A DNA stretch of 6,930 nt from Candidatus Hydrogenedentota bacterium (GTDB taxonomy: Bacteria > Hydrogenedentota > Hydrogenedentia > Hydrogenedentales > JAEUWI01): assembly GCA_030430835.1 (NCBI GenBank), contig JAUIKJ010000160.1, positions 1-6,930 on the forward strand, in the 5' to 3' direction. Within the stretch, counting starts at the first letter, position 1. Each line of letters begins with the position of its first letter. The notes below the pieces were generated by a model. That model was not told the origin of the DNA. It did not search any database and worked only from the letters and a program-made list of their open reading frames with translations. Positions 1 to 6,219 of the stretch are shown here, piece by piece. Made by a program: the position numbers and the translations under genes.

Positions 1-1
1 T

Positions 2-463
2 CTCTTCCGGACGCGGACCGGAAGTTCAACGTTGATCCTGCCGTGGTGTTTTTTCGGCGGGGCAGCGCTACATTTCGCCATAGCGTTATTAATCGGTGTC
101 GACTGGGATCCCAAGCCCTTTGCGCGCGCTGCCGGCGCAGGCCAACCTATCGTCCAGGCCATCGAGCGCTACGAGAGTGAGCATGGCAGACCACCCACAG
201 AACTTACCGCACTTGTTCCCGCGTATCTCGAGGAGATTCCAGAGACCGGCCTTGCGGCCTTCCCTGAGTTCAAGTACACGGTTGTCCCGCAAGATGAGGA
301 GTATGGCTGGATGCTCTTCGTGATGGTCGTTTGGACCGTCGAAGACGAATACCTCGTGTATTCACCAATGGTTCCAGCGAAGCTCGACATGGGTCTCCCA
401 CCGCACTGGACCTATGTCGATAGCATTGGGGACTTCGCGCAATTACCGTCACGCATAAAATGA
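2..463 (+). CDS. Membrane-anchored hypothetical protein with pseudopilin-like segment (5' end outside window)
   Basis: The frame is open from the left edge to a TGA at 461-463. A TTG at 32 with GGAAG seven bases upstream could be a start (143 aa). However, the codons before it encode Arg-rich residues (RTRTG) just ahead of a hydrophobic helix (about ILPWCFFGGAALHFAIALLI), as expected for the cytoplasmic flank of an N-terminal anchor, so I favour a start upstream of the window. After the helix comes a soluble part. Its segment IVQAIERYESEHGRPPTELT, followed by LVPAYLEEIP, matches the pattern seen in type II secretion G-like pseudopilins and related proteins (helix with 'Y...hG.P..L..LvP.yl..iP'). 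No prepilin peptidase site is visible because the N-terminus is missing. The C-terminal half is rich in Trp, Tyr and acidic residues. The function is not known; it may be an envelope protein. Base composition looks less GC-biased than in the neighbouring genes. Confidence 0.6.
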   Translation, partial: LFRTRTGSSTLILPWCFFGGAALHFAIALLIGVDWDPKPFARAAGAGQPIVQAIERYESEHGRPPTELTALVPAYLEEIPETGLAAFPEFKYTVVPQDEEYGWMLFVMVVWTVEDEYLVYSPMVPAKLDMGLPPHWTYVDSIGDFAQLPSRIK

Positions 464-491
464 AAGAGGAGGCCGCGACCGCGGCCTCCTC
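455..491 (-). terminator. Intrinsic terminator of the large membrane enzyme gene
   Basis: A perfect inverted repeat at 466-491 has 12-bp arms (GAGGAGGCCGCG and its complement) around a 2-base centre; in RNA this would be an 11-bp stem with a 4-base loop. Read on the minus strand, the stem is followed by TTTCATTTTATG, a U-rich tail, so it fits a rho-independent terminator for the gene whose stop is at 521-523. Read on the plus strand there is no T run, though the stem begins two bases after the TGA of the left gene and may also slow transcription from that side. Confidence 0.75.
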
Positions 492-514
492 CGTGAACTC
501 TGCGTCCTCTGTGG
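488..514. repeat. Three degenerate tandem 9-nt units
   Basis: CCTCCGTGA, ACTCTGCGT and CCTCTGTGG lie head to tail and share the pattern nCTCYGYGn. On the opposite strand they read as CACAGAG/CGCAGAG/CACGGAG-like units. The first unit overlaps the right arm of the terminator stem. Short arrays of this kind occur between genes in some environmental bacteria, as far as I recall. Nothing in the sequence shows a function. Confidence 0.45.
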
Positions 515-520
515 CAATCC

Positions 521-3500
521 CTACTCCAGATAGCCCAGCGAATCCAACTGGTCCTGCAGTTCCTGCGAAATCTCCGCGGGACCCGAGGCTTCAATCGCGC
601 CTTCGTCACAGATCGTCAGGTAGGTGTCGACGATATCCAGCAGATCCTGCTCGGTCGTTGCCCAGGCAGCATCTTCGCTGAGATCGTTCTGCTCGAGCGT
701 GTCGTTGGCCGTGTCGTAGAGCTCGACCGGTTTCAGGTCGCGCTTGTTGCCTTCGTTGGCCTTGATGACCTTCTTGCCGTCGGTGCTGCGCACCGCCTGC
801 AGCACAATGCCCTCGAAGTTATTCTCCGCGTAGGCATAGGCAATCGTGCTGTTCGTGTCGCGGTTCTCCGCGTCGAAGAGCGACTGCCCCTGCATCATCT
901 CGCCCTTTTCAAGGCCGGCAAAATGAAGCATCGTCGGCGCGAGGTCGAGGTTGCGCGCAAGGAAGACGTTGCGCTCGCCGCCACGCGCGTTGCCCGGCAG
1001 CTTGATCATCATGGGGATGTGTGTCTGCTCGTCGTAGAGCGTCTGCCCATGCCACCAGCCGCCGTGCTCGCAGAATTCCTCGCCGTGGTCCGCGGTGATG
1101 ATGATGAGCGCATCGTCATACAGCCCGCGATCCTTCAGGCCCTGGAAGAATGCGCCGAGCTGCACGTCGAGGTACTCGATCTCCGCGTTGTAGGCCGCCT
1201 GGAATTTCTCGACGTAGATCTCCGGATCCGGGTTGTCGCCCATGCGCTTGCGGCCATAGCCGCCTTCTTCCGCGCCCGGCGCGCCGTAGGGATCGTGCGG
1301 GTCCATGTAGTGCGTGAAGAGAAAGAAGGGCGTATCCTCGGGCACCGCGTCGCCGTCGATCCAGTCGAGCATCGTCGCGGTCACTTGCTCGCCCGGCTGA
1401 TAGTATTCCTCGATATTGATCGGCAGGTTGATCTTGTCGCTGACCTTTTCGCGCACGCGGCGGAGCACTTCGTACATGCCCAGCTTTGAGACCGATTCCG
1501 TGCCGCCGAAGACGTGCTCCGGCTTGAGGTCCACATAGTTCACGTAGCCCTGACCGTAGCCGAAGACCCCCGTGATGTTCGGGTTATTGGAATAGCCCTG
1601 GGTATAGTAACCGCCATCGCGAAGGGCTTCAGCAATCGTTTCGACATCCTCCGGCAGCGCGGCCACCTTCGTCACCGCGGTGTGGCACTCGGGGAACATG
1701 CCGGAGAAGATCGTGCCGAAGGAGGCCTTGGTCCACGAGGCCTGCGAGAAGGCCTTGTCATAGACGATCGCGTCATCCGCGAAGGCCTGGAAGTTCGGCG
1801 TCTCCGCCTCGGCATTCGGATTGAAGACCGGCACGTAGTCCGCGCGCAGCGTGTCGATGGCGACCAGGAAGATGTTCGGCCCGTTCGAGGCCTGCGCCGG
1901 GGTGAAGGCCGCCGGGGGTTCGGGCAGCGGCGTGCGCGCCGAACCGATCGCCGCCGCCACGCCAACAAGCGCCATGAAGGTCAATGCGCCGCCCATCATG
2001 AGCGGTACGAAGCGGTTGCGCGTGATGCCACGCAACACGATGGCGCCCGCGATCAGCACCGCCATACAGACCAGCGCAATACCACCGGCCATGGCGAACA
2101 ACTTGATGAGTTCACCGACCGGCGGCATGTTGTCCTGAAACACGTCGCGGCGCAGGCGATAGACCCCCAGAATTGCGGAACCCGCCATAAAGGCACCGCC
2201 GAAGCCCAGCGCGAGCGAGACGAACCAGGGCGCGAACTTGTTGAAGAGCAGATAGACGAAGAGCAGCGCACCCGCCACCCCGAGGCCCACACAGGCAAAG
2301 ATGTAGCCGTAGGCGCTGGCGCTCCAGGAGTAGAGCACGGCGTCCTTCAGGCCGCCCAGGTTGAAAACCCAGGTCGACTCGATGATGCCCAGCATCGCGC
2401 CGGCAAAGAGACCGCCAAAGATTGCGGCGAAGATTGTGCCGAAGACTTTGTTGCGGTAGAAGTTCAATTCTTCCTGTTCCAGATGCACCGTCTCATCCGC
2501 GTGGGCATTGGCCGCACGCACGGCGTCCGCCTCATGCATCAGCGCATCCTTGTCCGGGCGCGTGGTCAGCAGCAGCAGCGGCAGGCTGAGGATGAAGGGA
2601 ACAATCTCGCCGAACCACAGGCCGAGGTGACCGAAGAGGAAGGCCTTCTCCTCACCCGCCTGCGCGCCGAGCACATAGGTCATCACGACCTCGCGCACGC
2701 CCATGCCGCTGACCGTCGGCGCGAAGACCGAGCCCACGATAATCAGCGGGCTGGCGAAGAGGATGTCCATGATGTCGACGTTCTCCGCGCGAATGGCCGT
2801 GGCCGTGCCGAAATACATCAGGCAGATGCCGACATGGACGCACAGGCCGAAGAAGAGCGCGGCGAAGAGCGCGCCACGGCGGTGGCTATAGGCCGTAACC
2901 GCCGCGCCAATCTTGTTGATCTTGTCGCGCACGCCGCCCGGCAGCGGCAGCACCGCCGCAAGAATCTGAATGATGCGCGGCTGCAAGAGCAGCAGCAGCG
3001 TGACGCCGATGAAGCCCGCGAGAATGCCGAGGACAATCAGCAGCATGATCGGGTTGAAGTTGAAGATGCGCGCGCCCAGCGGGATGGTCAGGAAGACCAG
3101 CGTGAAGAGTGCGATGAAGCCGGTGAGCTTTTCCACCGCGATGACCGTGGTGCACTTGATGACTTCGCCGGTATAGCGCGCCGACTCGACGAGGCGGTAG
3201 GCGTCGAGGCCCAGGGTACCCGGCAGGAACAGGCCAATGGCCCGGCCCCAGAACCAGCACTTGGTCAGGTACCAGAACGGAATGTGTACGCCCTGCGCGC
3301 GCAGCAGGATACGCCAGCGGACGATGCCGGCGAATATACCGGCAATCTTGATCGTGGCCGCGAAGCCCAACCAGAAGAAGGCGTCGCCGACTTCAATGTC
3401 CTTCAGCACCGCGAACAGGGAGCCCGGGGTCATGTCGTCAAACAGATCATAGGGGAAACCGAAGGTCTCCGGACGGAACAGGAAGACAAACAGGCCGGCC

Positions 3501-3691
3501 ACGAAAAGCAGCTTGAGACCGAAGGAAATGACCTGCTGCGCAATCTTCGGCACCTGGTTCCAGCCGGTGCGGCAGATGATCAGCAGCACCAGCGCAAAGA
3601 CCCCCGCGATGCCTGCAATCAGCCCCCACTTGAGCGCGAAGAGCAGGGTCGACGCAAAGAAAGACAAAAGGAAAGTGTGAAAGCCGATCAT
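521..3691 (-). CDS. Fused flippase-like (LPG_synthase_TM) and sulfatase-fold membrane enzyme
   Basis: This 1056-aa protein has three parts. Residues about 1-378 are multi-helix membrane sequence of the lysylphosphatidylglycerol-synthase TM/UPF0104 flippase-like family: RWRILL (125-130), FLPGTLGLDAYR (155-166), VEKLTG (186-191) and the hallmark SGMGVRE (328-334). After a hydrophilic stretch (379-412), residues 415-583 add about five more helices of no family I recognise. Residues 605-1056 are an alkaline-phosphatase-superfamily, sulfatase-fold domain: DTLRADY (613-619), SWTKASFGTIFSG (652-664), HYMDPHDPY (794-802), TADHGEEF (866-873), WWHG (879-882), LDLAPT (915-920) and the C-terminal LGYLE typical of DTLRADY sulfatases. 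In alignment with CxPSRxxLxTG, Thr654 occupies the formylglycine Cys/Ser position. This argues against an ordinary sulfatase and is reminiscent of Thr-nucleophile enzymes such as LtaS and EptA. The catalytic domain follows the last helix and is probably outside the membrane. Inferred role: hydrolysis or transfer of a phosphate or sulfate group on an envelope lipid or glycan, possibly coupled to lipid translocation. The start ATG at 3689-3691 has only a weak GGCGG upstream. The gene is monocistronic in view. Confidence 0.9.
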   Translation of the reverse strand: MIGFHTFLLSFFASTLLFALKWGLIAGIAGVFALVLLIICRTGWNQVPKIAQQVISFGLKLLFVAGLFVFLFRPETFGFPYDLFDDMTPGSLFAVLKDIEVGDAFFWLGFAATIKIAGIFAGIVRWRILLRAQGVHIPFWYLTKCWFWGRAIGLFLPGTLGLDAYRLVESARYTGEVIKCTTVIAVEKLTGFIALFTLVFLTIPLGARIFNFNPIMLLIVLGILAGFIGVTLLLLLQPRIIQILAAVLPLPGGVRDKINKIGAAVTAYSHRRGALFAALFFGLCVHVGICLMYFGTATAIRAENVDIMDILFASPLIIVGSVFAPTVSGMGVREVVMTYVLGAQAGEEKAFLFGHLGLWFGEIVPFILSLPLLLLTTRPDKDALMHEADAVRAANAHADETVHLEQEELNFYRNKVFGTIFAAIFGGLFAGAMLGIIESTWVFNLGGLKDAVLYSWSASAYGYIFACVGLGVAGALLFVYLLFNKFAPWFVSLALGFGGAFMAGSAILGVYRLRRDVFQDNMPPVGELIKLFAMAGGIALVCMAVLIAGAIVLRGITRNRFVPLMMGGALTFMALVGVAAAIGSARTPLPEPPAAFTPAQASNGPNIFLVAIDTLRADYVPVFNPNAEAETPNFQAFADDAIVYDKAFSQASWTKASFGTIFSGMFPECHTAVTKVAALPEDVETIAEALRDGGYYTQGYSNNPNITGVFGYGQGYVNYVDLKPEHVFGGTESVSKLGMYEVLRRVREKVSDKINLPINIEEYYQPGEQVTATMLDWIDGDAVPEDTPFFLFTHYMDPHDPYGAPGAEEGGYGRKRMGDNPDPEIYVEKFQAAYNAEIEYLDVQLGAFFQGLKDRGLYDDALIIITADHGEEFCEHGGWWHGQTLYDEQTHIPMMIKLPGNARGGERNVFLARNLDLAPTMLHFAGLEKGEMMQGQSLFDAENRDTNSTIAYAYAENNFEGIVLQAVRSTDGKKVIKANEGNKRDLKPVELYDTANDTLEQNDLSEDAAWATTEQDLLDIVDTYLTICDEGAIEASGPAEISQELQDQLDSLGYLE

Positions 3692-3761
3692 AGCCGCCTA
3701 TTCCGGTTGATAACCCAAGAAACACGCGCCCGGAAGGGGCGCGCGTGGACAGGAGAGCCAA

Positions 3762-3791
3762 AGGGTAGCACACCGATTTTCGGACGGGCAA
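3762..3791 (-). promoter_or_regulatory. Tentative sigma-70-like promoter of the fused membrane enzyme
   Basis: On the minus strand TTGCCC (3786-3791) is followed after 18 bases by TACCCT (3762-3767), which is preceded by TGC, giving an extended -10 (TGnTACCCT). The match is 4/6 for the -35 and 3/6 for the -10. A 6-bp palindrome (3785-3802) overlaps the -35 and could be an operator. The start codon lies about 70 bases downstream, leaving a leader that carries the 3723-3747 hairpin. Weak by sequence alone. Confidence 0.25.
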
Positions 3792-4006
3792 ACCCCTGCC
3801 CGCCGATCGCACGTATTCCCCTGTGTTTGCGGGGCTTTCGTGACGCGTGCTACCATCTCCGCTCCCTTGCCGCCAGGTCTGGTTTGGCCCCTTTCGTGCC
3901 CCGCAGGGCCGCCGGGATTTGCATCCCCGGGTCATACCGGAACCATCCCCGCGTCTTAAACGCGACGGGACACGCGGTTGTTGACACTGTCCGGGCAGCA
4001 GGCCCC

Positions 4007-4013
4007 GGGGGAG
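4007..4013 (+). promoter_or_regulatory. Ribosome binding site deciding the sulfotransferase start
   Basis: GGGGGAG lies six bases before the ATG at 4020-4022. It favours this ATG over the in-frame TTG at 3978, which would add 14 residues (LTLSGQQAPGERS-like) ahead of the beta-strand that normally opens the fold and has no comparable site upstream. Confidence 0.7.
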
Positions 4014-4019
4014 AGATCG

Positions 4020-5039
4020 ATGTCGGTTCGTATGCTGTTCGTTATCGGCGCGCCGCGCTCGGGCACCACCATGCTGGAGCGGATGCTGTCGTCACATTCC
4101 ATGGTTCAGGGCGGCCCCGAGCCCCACCTGCTCACGCCCCTGGCGCATCTCGGTCCGTGGGATAAAGTAGACAAGGCGCCCTACGACCACGTGCTCGCCG
4201 CGGAGTCGCAGAAGCTCTTCATCGATCAGCTCCCGAATAAGGAGCAGGATTACTGGGACGCCTGCCGCGCGTACTGTGATGTCATTTACGGGCGCTACCT
4301 GGAAGCCACCGGTGGGCTGCCGATCTGCCTGGACAAGACGCCCGCCTACGGCCTGATTCTCCCCTTTATGCAGAAGGTCTTTCCCGACGGAAAGTTCGTC
4401 GTGCTCACCCGCCACCCGCTGGCGATGTTCTCCTCCTTCGCGAATTCCTTTTTCGACGGCGACTACCAGGTGGCCAACGACTTCAATCCGCTTATCAACC
4501 GCTACGTCCCCGCGCTCGCAGCGTTTATCCGCCAGCACGAGACGCCCTTTATCCATGTTCGCTATGAAGACCTGGTGAAGGATCCGGAGTCCTGGTTCGA
4601 GAAAATCTGCGATTACATTGAGATTCCCTTCGAGCAGGACGCCATCGACTATGGCAACAAGCAGAAGGAAGAAGAGCGCCCGCAGGGCCTCGGCGATCCC
4701 ATTGGCGTGAAGCAACACACCCGCCCGACCACGAAGTCGGTGAAGAAGTGGGCGCAAGAACTCGCGACGGATCCGGCGAAGCTCGCGTTGATGCAGCGCG
4801 TGATTTCACAGGTGGACCCCGCCGACCTGGAGACCTTGGGTTATCCCATCGACACCCTTTGGAAACCGCTCGAGGAGATGGAGGGCGATGTCGCGCCGCT
4901 GCCCAAGCCGAAGATGGACCGCTACCGGCTGCAGCGTAAGGCCATCGTCCACCTCCGCGGCCGTGCCCAGAAGAGCGAAGCCTTCCGCAACCTGCTCAAG
5001 AAGATGCGACTGGCCACGGATGTCTTGCTGCGGGAGTAA
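4020..5039 (+). CDS. PAPS-dependent sulfotransferase, Sulfotransfer_3-like
   Basis: Starting at ATG 4020, the protein has 339 residues, a usual size for this family. It opens with a beta-strand and the 5'-phosphosulfate-binding loop, LFVIGAPRSGTTMLERML (6-23; Arg13, Ser14, Gly15, Thr16, Thr17). DKTPAY (105-110) is the conserved KTP segment. VVLTRHPLAMFSSF (127-140) is the 3'-phosphate-binding motif, with Arg131 and Ser139 at the expected spacing of eight. HVRYEDLVKDPESWFEKIC (179-197) and a basic TTKSVKKW segment (237-244) complete the fold. There is no signal peptide or membrane helix, so it acts in the cytoplasm, moving sulfate from PAPS to an acceptor hydroxyl or amine. The basic helical tail (about 299-336) might contact membrane or a partner. 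The acceptor cannot be told from sequence; glycans, lipids and secondary metabolites are all known in the family. The gene is transcribed away from the fused sulfatase-fold gene and stands alone, ending before a palindromic intergenic element. Confidence 0.9.
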   Translation: MSVRMLFVIGAPRSGTTMLERMLSSHSMVQGGPEPHLLTPLAHLGPWDKVDKAPYDHVLAAESQKLFIDQLPNKEQDYWDACRAYCDVIYGRYLEATGGLPICLDKTPAYGLILPFMQKVFPDGKFVVLTRHPLAMFSSFANSFFDGDYQVANDFNPLINRYVPALAAFIRQHETPFIHVRYEDLVKDPESWFEKICDYIEIPFEQDAIDYGNKQKEEERPQGLGDPIGVKQHTRPTTKSVKKWAQELATDPAKLALMQRVISQVDPADLETLGYPIDTLWKPLEEMEGDVAPLPKPKMDRYRLQRKAIVHLRGRAQKSEAFRNLLKKMRLATDVLLRE

Positions 5040-5049
5040 GAATGCCCCC

Positions 5050-5064
5050 GGCGCGCAGCGCGCC
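5050..5064. repeat. GC-rich hairpin just after the sulfotransferase stop
   Basis: GGCGCG-CAG-CGCGCC starts eleven bases after the TAA. It could act as a terminator stem for the sulfotransferase, but it is followed by GTTCAATAGG rather than a T run, so intrinsic termination is doubtful. Its GCGC-rich core resembles the second hairpin at 5127-5147, so it may belong to the same palindromic region. Confidence 0.4.
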
Positions 5065-5103
5065 GTTCAATAGGAAATTAGAGAGTTCGCGACCTCCGAA
5101 TCC

Positions 5104-5147
5104 GGAGTGCATGAGCTTGCTCATGCCTCGTGGCGCTGCGCCACGAG
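5104..5147 (+). repeat. Double-hairpin palindromic unit, left copy
   Basis: Two hairpins sit back to back. The first, at 5109-5126, is GCATGAGC-TT-GCTCATGC; it is followed at once by a second at 5127-5147 (arms CTCGTGGCG and CGCCACGAG, loop CTG). The unit is preceded by GGAGT (5104-5108). Positions 5104-5130 recur in inverted orientation at 5268-5294, differing only in the central TT. This is the architecture of REP-like elements placed between convergent genes, though no family can be named. Confidence 0.65.
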
Positions 5148-5148
5148 C

Positions 5149-5191
5149 CGCGCCTTTGAGTCTTGCAATCAACAAGATTTGCTCAGGCGCG
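5149..5191 (+). repeat. Nested stem structure between the palindromic units
   Basis: An outer stem CGCGCC/GGCGCG (5149-5154 and 5186-5191) continues, after a TT bulge, as TGAG/CTCA (5157-5160 and 5182-5185). It then continues across a TTTG bulge as TCTTG/CAAGA (5161-5165 and 5173-5177) with a seven-base loop. That is 15 pairs in a 43-base span. It may be part of a larger palindromic element or a transcribed structure; nothing decides between them. Confidence 0.4.
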
Positions 5192-5208
5192 ACACAAGAC
5201 CCACGCAC

Positions 5209-5239
5209 CGATCTTGCGCCCGCGTTCGATCTTATGCCC
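5209..5239 (+). repeat. Short direct repeat, 18-base period
   Basis: CGATCTTGCGCCC (5209-5221) is repeated as CGATCTTATGCCC (5227-5239), 11 of 13 bases identical. It lies in the centre of the palindromic intergenic element. No function can be read from it. Confidence 0.4.
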
Positions 5240-5257
5240 CAGGCCAAACGCGCGCAT

Positions 5258-5294
5258 CTCGCTATCGCGAGGCATGAGCTTGCTCATGCACTCC
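5258..5294 (-). repeat. Double-hairpin palindromic unit, right inverted copy
   Basis: This mirrors the left unit. CTCGC-TATC-GCGAG (5258-5271) is followed by GCATGAGC-TT-GCTCATGC (5272-5289) and then ACTCC (5290-5294), the complement of the GGAGT at the outer edge of the left copy. The inner hairpin keeps only the CTCG/CGAG base of its left counterpart and has a shorter stem. The outer edge lies ten bases from the stop codon of the MalG-like permease, so the hairpins may also end transcription of that operon. Confidence 0.65.
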
Positions 5295-5304
5295 AAATCA
5301 CGCG

Positions 5305-6219
5305 CTACCCTTTCAGCGCACCCGTGGTGATGCCTTGCGTGAGCCGGCGCTGGAGCACCGCGTAGACGATCAGCGTTGGCACGATCACAATCACCAGCGC
5401 GGCGAACATCAGCCCGAAGTCGGTCTTGTATTGCGCCTGCATGCTGACGCTCGCCAGACCCAGCGGCAGGGTCTTCTTCTCGGTCGAGCTAACGAAGACC
5501 AGCGCGAAGATGTACTCGTTCCACAGCCCGATGAAATTGAAGATCGCCGCCGTGACCAGGCCCGGCCGCGCCAGCGGCAGCATCACGTGCCAGAAGACCT
5601 GAAACTCGTTGCAGCCGTCGATGATCGCCGCCTCGCGCAATTCACCCGGCAGGGTCCGAAAGAAGCCCGTCAGCACGAGGATGGTGAAGGACAGGCTGAG
5701 CGCAATGTAGAGGATGATGAGGCCGGTGAGGCTGTCGTGCAGTTGCAGTTCCAGCCCCAGCGGCGCGAGCACCGCGCTGCCGAGTTCCGAGAGGGTGCTG
5801 AACTGAAAGAACAACGGCACGAGCAAGAGCTGCGCGGGGATCATCATCCCGCTGATGAAGTAGAGATAGAGTATCCGCCGCCCGGGAAAGGCAAAGCGTG
5901 CGAGCACATAGGCCGCCATCGCGGAGACACCGAGAATACCCGCCAGGGATACGATGGTGACCAGTACACTGTTCAGGAAGAAGCGGCTGAAATGGGATTC
6001 GGTCCAGGCCTTGGCATAGTTCGCCTTCACACCGTCCCAAGGCGAAACCGAGACGCCTTCCGGCGCGCCCGTAAAGAGCCACGGCACGCCGAAGGGATTC
6101 TGAACGAACTCGGCGGAACTCCGCAGGGAACTGACACCCACCCACGCGATCGGCACCACCACCGCCAACAGCCACAATCCGAGCAGCGCATACATCGCGT
6201 ATTTCAGAACGGTGTTCAT
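5305..6219 (-). CDS. Sugar ABC transporter permease, MalG-like (CUT1)
   Basis: The ATG at 6217-6219 gives a 304-residue inner-membrane protein with about six helices (near 8-30, 82-108, 115-140, 164-187, 220-242, 268-290). The ATPase-contacting EAA loop reads ELREAAIIDGCNEFQVFWHV (193-212), with Glu196-Ala197-Ala198, Gly202 and the LP at 214-215. The C-terminus QGITTGALKG matches the usual MalG-type ending. The loop between helices 1 and 2 (about 31-80) is outside the cell membrane. Together with the upstream permease it forms the channel that moves a sugar or sugar derivative delivered by a periplasmic binding protein. The frame stays open upstream of the ATG to 6606, but that extension overlaps the other permease and has no family features, so I reject it. 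The ATG shares one base with the preceding stop (TAATG), implying translational coupling; an AGGT lies about ten bases upstream. The substrate is unknown. Confidence 0.93.
   Translation of the reverse strand: MNTVLKYAMYALLGLWLLAVVVPIAWVGVSSLRSSAEFVQNPFGVPWLFTGAPEGVSVSPWDGVKANYAKAWTESHFSRFFLNSVLVTIVSLAGILGVSAMAAYVLARFAFPGRRILYLYFISGMMIPAQLLLVPLFFQFSTLSELGSAVLAPLGLELQLHDSLTGLIILYIALSLSFTILVLTGFFRTLPGELREAAIIDGCNEFQVFWHVMLPLARPGLVTAAIFNFIGLWNEYIFALVFVSSTEKKTLPLGLASVSMQAQYKTDFGLMFAALVIVIVPTLIVYAVLQRRLTQGITTGALKG

Larger units (their letters stand above)
3692..4019. other. Divergent intergenic region with hairpins, no gene seen
   Basis: This 328-bp stretch separates two divergently transcribed genes and must hold the promoters of both. 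I see no convincing gene in it. It contains an interrupted hairpin at 3723-3747 (CAC + GCGCCC, loop GGAAG, GGGCGC + 2-base bulge + GTG), which would lie in the leader of the minus-strand gene. It also has a 6-bp palindrome at 3785-3802 (CGGGCA, 6-base loop, TGCCCG) and an imperfect GC-rich palindrome around 3912-3930. The plus-strand gene has a TTGACA at 3981-3986 but no -10 at the right distance. Confidence 0.6.

Noticed and set aside
923..1489. A 188-codon plus-strand open frame inside the large gene
   Set aside because: It is antisense to the sulfatase-fold domain, and its Val/Arg/Glu/His-rich composition is typical of a shadow frame.
3981..3986. Perfect TTGACA as a -35 for the sulfotransferase
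   Set aside because: At 16-18 bases downstream there is only GC-rich sequence (CCCCGGGG) and no -10-like hexamer, so no promoter is called.
3978..4019. Earlier TTG start of the sulfotransferase
   Set aside because: It adds 14 non-family residues and has no good ribosome binding site, whereas the ATG at 4020 follows GGGGGAG at six bases.
1514..4165. An 883-codon plus-strand open frame antisense to the large membrane enzyme gene
   Set aside because: Its translation is dominated by Arg, His, Glu, Gln and Ala with no domain pattern, it lies opposite a gene with clear motifs, and it runs through the intergenic region into another frame of the sulfotransferase gene. It is a by-product of GC-rich codon use.
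5042..5365. A 107-codon plus-strand open frame across the palindromic intergenic region
   Set aside because: It is built over the hairpins and runs into the antisense of the permease gene; there is no ribosome binding site or protein pattern.
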